A stretch of DNA of 64,000 bases from Panicum virgatum. Lineage: Eukaryota > Streptophyta > Magnoliopsida > Poales > Poaceae. The notes beneath the pieces are model-generated. The model searched no databases. It saw nothing but the letters and a program-made list of their open reading frames with translations, and was not told where the DNA came from. This document shows, piece by piece, positions 55,148-64,000 of the stretch (its first letter is position 1; each line of letters begins with the position of its first letter). The position numbers and the translations under genes are program-made. The stretch lies in the NCBI RefSeq assembly GCF_016808335.1, contig NC_053139.1:19654782-19718781 (forward strand), written 5' to 3'.

Positions 55148-55732
55148 CAGGGTTAAATAAACTGTCCGGTCCGGTCAAACCAACGCGGTCCGGTAGCGGT
55201 TTATCGGATCGGTTTGACCAGAAACCGGTGGAAACCGGTCAAATTCAAAATCAAATTCAAAATCGCATGTTCAACCGGACCGGTAAGCCGGTCGGTTTGA
55301 CCGGTTTACCGGTCGGTTTGACCGGTAACCAGCCAAATTCAATTTTTTTTCTTTTTTGGTTTAAATTCAAATGCCCGCAAAGTATACTAAATAAATGTTT
55401 GTATAACATATTTTAGCCTAAATGAACCCTCCAACCCTCTTTTGTACTACTTTTACATTGTATTTGTATACTTTTGTATGCACGCTTTTTTGTTCTACTT
55501 CAAATCCCCGCAAACTATACTAAATGAATGAATTTTTGAGAAAATTTGACACAATTAGATTCGTCGCACCTTGAAGTATTTTTAGGATTTTTTTGAGAAT
55601 TTTTCATTTTTTGAATTCAAATTCAAATTTTAAATTTGGGCCGGTTGGGTACCGGCCTAAACCGGAACCAGCCCAGACCGGTTTGACTTACCGATCAAAC
55701 CGGACCGGTTCCCACAGATTTGGTTAACCCTG
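55148..55732. mobile_element. hAT-type MITE 'CCGGT' family, copy 2 (585 bp)
   Basis: Same element as 19256-19838 in the opposite orientation, nearly the same length, with the same ACCGGT subterminal repeats and AT-rich centre. Ends CAGGGTT and AACCCTG. The heptamer TCTTTCC abuts both ends (55141-55147 and 55733-55739); an eighth matching base is lacking. Confidence 0.85.
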
Positions 55733-55920
55733 TCTTTCCTCGAATGGGACCCGTACATCAGGTCTTATCTTTTCCTCTCTTTTTTTCTCCTGGACCGTCA
55801 CTTTCCTCGAATGCATCTCCCACCCATCTTTCCTCGAATGGGACCCGTACATTAGGTCTTATCTTTTCCTCTTTTTTTTCTCCTGGACCGCCACTTTCCT
55901 CGAATGCATCTCCCACCCAC
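55733..55920 (+). repeat. 94-bp tandem duplication
   Basis: The unit beginning TCTTTCCTCGAATGGGACCC at 55733 is repeated from 55827 with few changes. It follows the MITE directly, inside the hAT element. Confidence 0.8.
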
Positions 55921-56039
55921 GGACTTATCCTTGTCTTCCACTCCGCCAATTCATCTCTCCCGCAAGCACTCCATGGCTGCTCAGAGCGACGTTTGTGGGA
56001 TGGATGGAGCTGGAAGCTCCATCACCGAGCTCGAGCGCC

Positions 56040-56170
56040 GCTTGGGGTAGGCCCGCGGGCTCCATGGCCAGCCTCTGGTGACGCTTGGGGAAGGTCCGCA
56101 GGGGCTCCATGGCCAGCCTCTGGTGACGCTTGGGGGAGATCCGCGGGGGCTCCATGGCCGAGCTTGGGCG
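56040..56170 (+). repeat. Short tandem repeat of about 51 bp
   Basis: GGCTCCATGGCCAGCCTCTG and GGTGACGCTTGGGG occur twice in succession (about 56060 and 56110), with a partial third copy. It makes Gly/Leu/His-rich open frames that are not supported as a gene. Confidence 0.55.
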
Positions 56171-56760
56171 GCGGCATCCGTCGGCTGGCCTGGGGGTGGA
56201 GGTGCTAACCGGCGGCGGCTGCACTACGGTAGGCCTGGCCACTGGGGGATGAGACGAGAGTCGAGAGGGAGAGACGGCGTCCGTCGGCTGGCCTGGTGGT
56301 GGAGGTGCCAACCGGCGGCTGCCGGTGGCTGCACCACGGCAGGCCTGGCCGCTGGGGGGGGGGGGGCTGCGGCGCAGAGAAAATGAGACGAGAGTCGAGA
56401 GGGAGAGACGAGACCGCGGGAGTGATTTGGGGATTGGACGCGGGCAACGGGGTTTGGAATTGAAGGCGCAGGGAACGGGGTGGAGGCCGCGCGCAGGCTA
56501 GGCCGAGGAAAGGAATGTGCTGGGGCCTGGGCTGAAAGTTTAAACGGAACTACCACGGGAAAATTCCCGGCTGGAAATGGTAACCGCGAAAACGGTCAGG
56601 AAACTGGCTCAACCATTTCCATTCCCGTTCCTGCCGGATTTTCCTGGGATTTTTCCCGTTTCCTGATTTTCCTATCAAAACGGAATTCGATCTGTTTATA
56701 CGGTATATGGTGCCAGTTGGTTCGGGATTTTCCCATTCCGCTTTCATCACTAGCTAAATC

Positions 56761-57601
56761 CCATCTCCCACGTTAATTGGCCACGCATGCATAAAAACTT
56801 AGATAGCTTTATGTTCAGCATTTTTTGGTCTGTAATCAGTTCACACCGCAATCTGATTGTATTACTGTACATTTGGTTCCAGCCGATCTGTAATATATCA
56901 GCGACCCAAAGCCCCACCCTCGCGCGACTCCACCCCTTGCGCAAGTGGTGACTCCATCTCTCCGCACCTTCCTCCCTCTTGCCGAGGTGCAGTAGCCCCG
57001 CGGCAGCCAGGGGCTGCGACTCAGGGAGCGTTAGACATGGAGTGGGATAAGGCGCGACGGGTCGCGCATAGCGCGACCGCGCGACCCCGACGCCCCGTAT
57101 CCCTTCCTTTTGGAGGGGAGCGCCATCCATCAGACAAAAAAAAACTCCCACCCCCCCTCATCCCGCCTGTCAGCCGCCGCCAGGCTTCGTGCCGCGCTGC
57201 CAAAACCTCCGTCTTCCCCCCACATCGGCCGCCGCCAGAGCTCCGTGACTCCTCGGCGACCACTCGCTGCCATCCCCTTCAGTCATGCCTGCCTCTTCCC
57301 GCTCGGCGTCTTCATCCCGTCAGAAAAAGGTGCGCCCCCCGCCCCCCCCCCCTCCTTCACATCCTGCTTGTTGCACCTCTGATCTTGGGGTGCAGCACGC
57401 ATTGATCTTGTTCTGCGTATCAATTTTGTCTCCAATTTCTCTTTGTCTGCATGTTTTTCCCTGATCTAAATCTGTTATTTTGACTTGTCTGTCCGAAGTG
57501 TCAAGTTAGTTTGCTATTGTGTCAAACTACGGTTTGCAGAAAATTGTCAACTTGATAGTAACAGACTTCTCTCCTTTTGCTATTTGCAGCTCAAAAAAAA
57601 G
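56761..57601. other. Region upstream of the FAR1-like gene
   Basis: Mostly GC-rich from 56980 to 57370, including GCGCGACGGGTCGCGC, with C runs. A leader intron probably spans 57330-57589 (donor AAAG|GTGCG, acceptor TTGCAG|CTC), placing the leader exon just upstream. No other gene. Confidence 0.4.
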
Positions 57602-59968
57602 ATGCCGTCTGTAGAGGGGTTTGACCTTAATATTGAACCAACAGATGTTAGTTTCGCGGATGATCCTGTTACTGTTTATTTGATCAATGTGTCACAAGAT
57701 GATCCTATTGCTATGTCTCAAGATGATCCTGTTGCCATACCTCCTGTCCCTACTCTAGCAAGTTCATCAATGCCTGTAGAATCTGATGGTCTCACAGTGC
57801 CAACAACTCAAACTGCTACAGATGGGGGTGATGTAGAGGATGGTATTGAGGTTCTATCAACACCGCAAGAGCCCTATGTTGGCATGACATTTTGCACCCC
57901 GCAAGATGCTAGGGTTTACTATAATAGGTATGCTAGACACGCTGGTTTTTCCATCAGAATTGACACCTCCCGTGAATCCAAAAAGGACAATGACAAGAGG
58001 AAAGTTATTTTTGTATGCCAAAAAGCTGGTGTCAATAAGAAGCAAAAACTTGATGAGGAAGGACCGATAACTGAGAAGAAGATAGTGAGGCAAAGGCGCA
58101 TAGATTATGTTGATAGGACTCGCTGTCCTGCACGCATGATTGTGAGAAAAACAGCCCCATCTCAATGGGAGGCCGTTCACTTTGAGCGGGAGCACAATCA
58201 TGAGTGTGTGAAGAAGTTCTCTCTTACAAAGTACATGAAGTCCCATAGAGAGATATCCGCTGAAGAGAAGGAGTTCATAAAGTTTCTTAATGGGTGTTGC
58301 ATAACAACTACGCGCGCTTACCAGATAATGGTTGAGTTGTATGGTGGTATTGAAAACTGTCCATACACGGAAGGTGATGCAAAAAATTTGAGAGTGGAGT
58401 ACCGTGCTGAGTATCGAGGAAAGGACATGAAAGCAACCCTTGATCACTTTGAGGAACTAAAGAAAGAGGATCCTGATTTCATTTACAGTTATACCCTTGA
58501 TGAATTTGATAGGGTTGAGAATCTATTTTGGGTTGATGGTGCAGCAAGGAGGTCATATGAGCTCTATGGTGATTGTATATCTTTTGACACAACTTACTTG
58601 ACCAACATGTATAATATGTCGTGTGCTCCTTTCATAGGTAAAAACATCTCATTGGTGTTTTGCGCATGTCCTTTTTTTTTCTGTTGTATCAATTTATGTG
58701 CTTTATTATGTGGCAAGTTGTGTTTTGCTTGTGTAGCAATTTAACATTTACAGGTATCAATTTATGTATTTTTCTCCTTGTATCAATTTGACAGGTATTG
58801 ACAGAAATGGAATAACTATTCAGCTTGGTTGTGGCTTCATGAGGAATGAAAAAACAGAAGCTTTTGTGTGGTTGTTTACTGAGTTCAAGAAGGCTATGGG
58901 TGACAGAGATCCTATTAATATTATCACTGATCAAGATTTGGCGATGGTGGCTGCGATTGCTCAAGTTTTTACCACTTCAGTCCATAGGAACTGTAGGTGG
59001 CACATCATGGAGAATGCTAGGAAAAGATTGGGGGCTTTCTTAGATGGTAAACCAGGCTTGGCTGATGATTTCAATGATTGTGTTGACAATAGCTTCTCAA
59101 TTGTAGAGTTTGAGTTCAAATGGCAAGCTATGCTGGATAAACATGAGATCAATGATGATGAAAGGTTCAAGCATTTGTATGAAATGAGAAATTGCTGGGT
59201 TCCGGCTTACTTCATGAACAACTTCTTCCCCTTTCTGCAAACAACAACACGGAGTGAAGGATTCAATGCTGTCCTGAAGCGATATGTGAACCCAATGAAT
59301 TCAATACTAAACTTTATTCACCAATACAAGAAAATACAGGATAGAATATTCGGCAAACAAATAATGCATGAGGCTAATACAACTGTCAAGGTTCCGCACT
59401 ACTTGACTGGCCACCTATGGAAAGACAAATGAAGCAAATGTACACAAGGAACTTGTTCAATATTTTCCAAGATGAGCTACAACTGATATCTAGTTACTAT
59501 ATTGTTCGAATTGAAGATGATAGCTTACTTGATGTTGTTCCATATGGGCGCTGTCCTGATCTCTTATATGGGAAGAGAACATTCAGGGTTTCGGCAAACA
59601 GTGTTGATGGTTTGTATAGCTGTGATTGTTGCAAGTTTCAGAGGGACGAGGTTCTTTGCTACCATATACTAAAGGTGTTTGATGCACTTGCTGTCCGTGA
59701 GGTGCCATGTCATTACATTTTGCCTAGGTGGTCTGCTGAAAAGGCGAATGATGGTGACAATGTGGAAGTTGCTGGTGAGCCGCTGCAGGCCACACAAATT
59801 TCAAACATGGGAGGCATGCTATCCGTTACCATACAATTTGCTCCAACTTTGCCCAGTTCTCTTGGTCCTCAATTCTTTTTTTGTTTCAGGAGAAAGGTGG
59901 TTGTCGATGGCATCTTTGATTTGTTTAGCCTCGAACTTCTCAAATTCTTCTTTGAGTGGCAGATTTAA
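57602..59968 (+). pseudogene. FAR1/FHY3-like, MULE-derived transposase-type gene with a frameshift
   Basis: Exon 1 57602-58637 and exon 2 from 58795 (AG|GTAAAA ... GACAG|GTATT) join with one G carried over. Residues 100-205 form the FAR1 DNA-binding domain (YYNRYARHAGFSIR, RTRCPARM, HNHEC). The transposase-like core has D329 (FDTTYLTN), D in IITDQDLAM and E in TTTRSEGFNAVL. Exon 2 closes early at 59432, but the next frame continues MERQMKQMYTRNLFNIFQDEL and a SWIM finger YSCDCCKFQRDEVLCYHILKVF: a 1-base loss near 59408-59415 explains this. FAR1/FHY3 proteins are domesticated transposases acting in light signalling; mobile MULEs encode similar proteins. A nearby accessory-type gene favours the mobile reading. 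Confidence 0.78.
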
Positions 59969-62942
59969 TCCGGAGTCCGGCATAGGTAGTGGCTGTATGC
60001 AATCCTCAACCATTTTCTTCACCTCCGCTATTGCACTCACTTCTAAAATCTCTATCGGTTCAAAAACCATTTGCTTTGCAGTCGCACGACCTGATATTGT
60101 ATCATCGAGTAGCCCTAATGCTTCCATCTCTTCTCTGATACTCAGTGTATTTTCTTCCCTAGGCTCCAGATGGTCATCACTGCGCTTGCCTGAGACTTTT
60201 GTATATGATGTCCCTTTAGAATTTTGAGGTGTTAACCTTTGACTTGCATTCCCACTTTCGTCCCCTATATTGCTTGCAGCTTGCTCTTCGAGATTATTGG
60301 CCCCACTATATCCTTCATCATCTTGGTCGTCATCTTTCCTTGGCTGTTTGCCTTTAGCATCATCACAATTTGCTAGTGGTGTGTTTTTTTTTGTCTTCTT
60401 CTTTGTCATCACCATCTTTGTTGTCTTCTTTGCCTTGAGGGATACCTTTCTCCTTGCTTTGAACTGAAAATCTCAAACAACAAAAATGAAAAAAAGACAT
60501 GTAAAAAATGTATAACTTGCCACTTCAGAACTAAGTAAATTGCTCCTTGTACTGAAGAAATTGCTAGTGTAGATTAAAACTCGATATACCTTGTATTTCA
60601 TCATCATTTTGTTGACTCTGCAGCCCGGTGATGTCAACTTCTTGTGTACCATCTCTTTGTATTGTAGTAAAGCTGGTGATATCAATGTCTAGCGACTGGG
60701 TGTTGCAAGCAAGTTGAGATCCCTCATTTATATCCCTGTGCAAAAAAAAAGAAACAAAATTTAGCTTGAAAAAAATATATGATGGGTGAAAAAGAAGACA
60801 TAATCGTTGAAAAGTTGCTATCCATGAAAAGTTGATGATTGCATACCTACTAACAATAGGCTCGTCTTCCCGATCTTCTCCCCCATCTTCTCCCCGATCG
60901 TTGCTAGAATCTGAATCGGCATAATCTTCCAATTCCTCACTACTACTTTCCTGACCCTTTCCCCATCATCTTGTTTTCTTTTGGATATGCGCTCACAATT
61001 AACAATGGGCTCGTCTTCAGACTCCTCAGCGTACTCGAGATCCCCCCCGAAGGGTGTGTCACTTTTATCTTCGAACTCAGCATCTTCGTCTTTTGTTGCT
61101 GCCGAGCTGCTCTGTTTTTCTGCCGCAGCTGCACGTGTGCTCTGTGCTCTTGCTGGTGCACCTGTGCTGATCGTTGGCTGCTTGCCGCCTTGAGACAGTT
61201 TGAAGGTAAGATTTACCACTGCTTCATTGATGGCCAAGCTGAACTCGCTGATGGCTTGCTTGAAGGTGTTCCTATTCTGCATTGATATATTGCAATCTTA
61301 TATATATTAACATTGATACATTGCACATGATGTGGTGGGAGTGTGAAAAAAAAAGCTAAATTACCATGGTGACTGATTCAGCGGGCATGTTGGAGTTGAG
61401 AAACTCATCAATCCTTTCTGGTTGTATGAGCATGTTGGGGGAGTTCATTTGGTACTTAGCTTTGAGCTGCAACAAAAATTATATGACGTATATAGTCAAC
61501 TTGACTCAAGGTGGTGATGTAAGTTGATACATGTCCATGAGTAAGTTGATACTAAAACAACATGCAGATTGATACTCCATGAAAAACTGAGAGAAAAAAA
61601 AGAGACAAATGACTCACATGTAACTTCCCGAATTCAGTGCTGGATATCTTGTCCATTGTAGTGATTCTGGTAACCAAGCTTCGTGTCCAAACAGAAGCTC
61701 TTACTTTTGCAGTTTGATCTATAATATCACCGGTGTCGAGGGCATCCAAATACAAAATTTGCAGGTAATGTGTGGAACTCAGATTATATAGTTGGGCAAA
61801 AACAAATAACTTGCATTGTGTGAATCAAAAAAACACATGGGGGGATAATCGGCCGTACCGTAAGGAGAAAAAGACAGCCTGACACTGATTTCTTTCCTAC
61901 TTCATTGAACTCCGTGATGCCTCTAATCAATTTTTCAACTACAAGCCTGCATCAATTGTATTTGTTGATCTTTTCTATATCTGCGATCGCATGGAACGCC
62001 CGCACACACAAACTTTGGTTTGAAGTAGGGCACAAGAATGAGCTGATGGCAAACTCAAGCCAATACCACAGCCATAAGGTGTCACTCCTCTTCTTTCCCT
62101 CACCCAATAGCCAATTTTCAGCTTCGGTGAATGTTGGCGCTTTTTGGTCATTTTCATGGTTGAAAACTTTGTAATATTCTTCATATGTGTCAGCAAAGCT
62201 GTTCTTTGCATAATCGATGTGCTATCCAACCATTGGGAGCCCCAGGATCCTGTGGACAGTGTGGTCATCAACCTTTATTCTGCCCCTGTACGGTATGACC
62301 AATTCGGATCTTGTGACATCAAATCTCTTGATGAGCAAGGAAGATAGCTTCTCTGGGACTGACCAACATTGAACTAGAAGTAGCCCCCCAAAACCGACTC
62401 GTTCGATCTCCTTTTCTGAGGATCTTCTAGTGTGCTGTTAATAAGTATCAACCTCCTAGCTGATCCCTTTTTCCTCAAGTCCTTGAACATGAAAAAAAAG
62501 TGTAGAAAAAAATCAGTATGTAGCTCTAGAAAAAAAATAAAAAACAGTGCCAAAAACACAAGTGCTTCAAGAAATGGGAGGTGTGTGAATAAAAAAAATG
62601 CAAAAGGAGAAGGCGGGTGTGTTGAACCTTATCTGGTTGCTTCTTGATTGTGTGGCATTCATCCATCGCCTCTTTTCCTTTTGATTTCTGCTTTACTTCA
62701 TCACCCATGATGATGCTTTTCTTGCGCCTCTTGTTTTCCACATCTTGATCCGGCATTCCCTTGATATCCCTGCAGCTTGCTCTAGTGACTCTCTTCGGCG
62801 AGAGGGCAGCATCACTAGCACGCTATGTTTGTGAGGGCCCACCAGCACCACAACCTCCCAAATCTGATTTAGAAGCTGCTCTTGTATTTCTTCTCGGTGG
62901 AGATGGATGTCCCACAGTTTCAAGTTTCCGTTTCTTAGCCAT
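59819..62942 (-). pseudogene. MULE/Ulp1-associated accessory-type gene, decayed
   Basis: Exon 1 62942-62628 starts MAKKRKLETVGHPSPPRR and has a TAG after GGPSQT. After an intron, a block around 62437-61985 reads GFGGLLLVQCW, LLIKRFDVTRSELVIPYRGRIKVDDHTVHRILGLPMVG, a TAG, then HIDYAKNSFAD, WLEFAISSFLCPTSNQSLCVRAFHAIA; the next reads INKYNWCRLVVEKLI, KKSVSGCLFLLTV. This order (RFD...VIPGRGxIxV...VHRxLGLP, FLCPTS, NWCxFVVxxL, GCLFLL) is that of the N-terminal domain in the plant protein family often followed by a Ulp1 protease and often carried by MULEs. Downstream exons are charged and low in complexity to about 59819. No Ulp1 catalytic His-Asp-Cys motif was found. Confidence 0.5.
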
Positions 62943-63440
62943 GCTAAAAAAACAGGCACAAAAATTTGAGTTAGAGTATATAAAATGTATATTGACCCTA
63001 ATGTGATACTATATATTGAGTATGTAACTTGGCGATACAGGGATGTCTGACTTGACACTAAATCGACGCTATTTGCATGCAAAATTTCACACAACTTGAC
63101 ACTGAAAAATGACTGATGTCAAAATGACTCACTAGATTTCCCCATGTCGTGTAATTTGGTTCTATGGGGGCACCAGACATAGGAAACATACAAAAAATGG
63201 AATATGAAAACAACTGATTTGCTGCTGTTTCCATAAATTCATAATGGAGAACATTATTTAGTTCTTAATAGATGAATCCGGATGCTATTTGCGTGCAAAA
63301 AATTCACATAACTTGACACTAAAAAAATACAGGATTCCCCCATCGCCGCAGCCAGCGGCAAAAAGAGAGGCATGGGCGCGGCGCCGAAACACTGCTTACG
63401 CCATGGCGTTGATGGATTCTTGTGCTGCAAGGGGGTTCGA
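62943..63440. other. Upstream of the accessory-type gene, no gene seen
   Basis: AT-rich. The phrase GCTATTTGC(A/G)TGCAAAA followed by AACTTGACACT occurs twice (about 63069 and 63281), a dispersed direct repeat. Promoter elements of the minus-strand gene are expected here but not resolved. Confidence 0.4.
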
Positions 63441-63760
63441 GTGGACGACGCAAATGGCGGTGGCAGCGGGGAGCCCCGTCTACCTCTACAGCACGCCACG
63501 GGTCCAGCAACTTCGCTGCATACCTGTACTGTAGGGGGTGTGCGGGTGGAGGCAGCAATGCGCGGCAGCGGCACGGAGCCCCTTCTACCTCTACAACACG
63601 CCGTGTATCCTCCGTAACTTTGCCACCTACCTTTACAGCTAGGGGCTGCGGGTGGACCCGCGGCGATGGCGGGCGGCAGGGCGAGCCCCCCTTCTACCTC
63701 GACAGCAAAGCCAACTACGGGTGGAGCAATAGGACGCGGCGCGGGGGCCCCTTCTACCTC
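63441..63760. repeat. About 105-bp GC-rich tandem repeat, three copies
   Basis: Units begin GTGGA at 63441, 63546 and 63652 (spacing 105 and 106) and share GAGCCCC, TCTACCTCTACA and CTGCGGGTGGA phrases, with increasing divergence. On the minus strand they open a 223-residue frame (63254-63925) with a repeated CCRGRRGS...STRTP module, which could be coding but looks like a by-product of the repeats. Confidence 0.65.
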
Positions 63761-64000
63761 CTGCGCCTCCTGTGCGAGCTCGGCTGCGGCACCATGGCGG
63801 GAGAGGGCAGGGCAGGGGTGAGATGGCAGGGGGAAGGGGGGAGAGGATGGGGGTTGCAACTCACATTGAATCCGCAGCGGAGCAAGCGACCCCGATCCAC
63901 TGCCGCCGCTCCTCGATGGAGCCACTGCCGCTGGTCCTCTGCCGCCGCTCCTCGCCGGCCGGTCCTCTGCTGCCGCTCCTCGCCGGCGACCAGGACTTGC
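63761..64000. other. GC-rich window edge
   Basis: Contains CCGCCGCTCCTCGCCGG-type repeats at 63900-63985. No feature is supported; the sequence continues beyond the window. Confidence 0.35.

Larger units (their letters stand above)
54642..56752. mobile_element. hAT element, 2.1 kb, with nested MITE
   Basis: Perfect 8-bp duplication GCTAAATC (54634-54641 and 56753-56760). Ends TAGGGTTGAAAACGG and, on the other strand, TAGTGATGAAAGCGG are inverted repeats. Subterminal zones repeat CGGGAACGG/TTCCCG words. The interior holds a MITE (55148-55732), a 94-bp tandem duplication and GC-rich frames without transposase motifs, so it is non-autonomous. Confidence 0.87.

Noticed and set aside
55141..55740. 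Perfect 8-bp duplication around the second MITE copy
   Set aside because: Only seven bases (TCTTTCC) repeat next to both ends; the eighth differs, and the right flank is itself part of a tandem repeat.
56078..56386. Gly/Leu/His repeat protein in the hAT element
   Set aside because: Frame arises from short tandem repeats, with no start context or family.
59819..60415. Ulp1 protease domain in the minus-strand gene
   Set aside because: Sought because of the N-terminal domain type, but no His-Asp-Cys catalytic context was seen; only charged low-complexity sequence.

Overview
The window is plant nuclear DNA, almost certainly from a grass. Two signs point there. The few ordinary genes have the GC-rich, intron-poor style of Poaceae: two TBL-type acetyltransferases, an ATL-type RING protein and a UGT90A-like glycosyltransferase. 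The rest is dense with grass-type transposons: CACTA, Mutator (MULE), hAT, PIF/Harbinger, a Ty3/gypsy element and many MITEs. The species cannot be named from sequence alone.

Layout. 1-13.2 kb is a nest: a small CACTA element (376-1490), then a second CACTA (2093-13198) split by a Ty3/gypsy element (2681-12661) that is itself split inside its reverse transcriptase by a non-autonomous LTR element (6956-10007). Each level has matching target-site duplications (TTT, CAA, ATTTG, AGCCT). 13.4-15.7 kb holds MITEs and a 1-kb MULE (14118-15145). 16.4-23.6 kb holds a tandem pair of TBL genes, one with an intron and one without, separated by a hAT element containing a hAT MITE. 24.9-29.0 kb is a defective hAT element with a decayed BED/DUF659 transposase. 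31.7 kb is an ATL RING-H2 gene. 32.6-34.0 kb is a Harbinger-type element around an inner inverted repeat. 35.3-36.6 kb is a MULE transposase remnant hit by MITEs.

38.1-47.8 kb is the most interesting unit: a complete 9.7-kb MULE with roughly 400-bp terminal inverted repeats and a 9-bp duplication (CACGAGGTG). Both repeats carry an inward TATA box, a leader exon and a splice donor. The right repeat drives a MURA-type transposase, followed on the same strand by a plant-mobile-domain gene and a GRF-type zinc-finger gene. The left repeat drives a second GRF zinc-finger coiled-coil gene. The plan recalls maize MuDR (mudrA/mudrB), but the second gene set differs. The transposase now carries stops and a frameshift.

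50.5-51.9 kb is a UGT90A-like glycosyltransferase on the minus strand. 54.6-56.8 kb is a hAT element carrying a second copy of the same MITE. 57.6-62.9 kb holds a FAR1/FHY3-type (MULE-derived) gene converging on a decayed gene of the type often linked to Ulp1-carrying MULEs; both have inactivating changes. The window ends in GC-rich 105-bp tandem repeats.

The likely host genes are the TBL pair (cell-wall polysaccharide O-acetylation in the Golgi), the ATL ubiquitin ligase and the UGT. All other coding capacity looks transposon-derived. Splice sites are read by eye, and family names rest on motif recognition without database searches.
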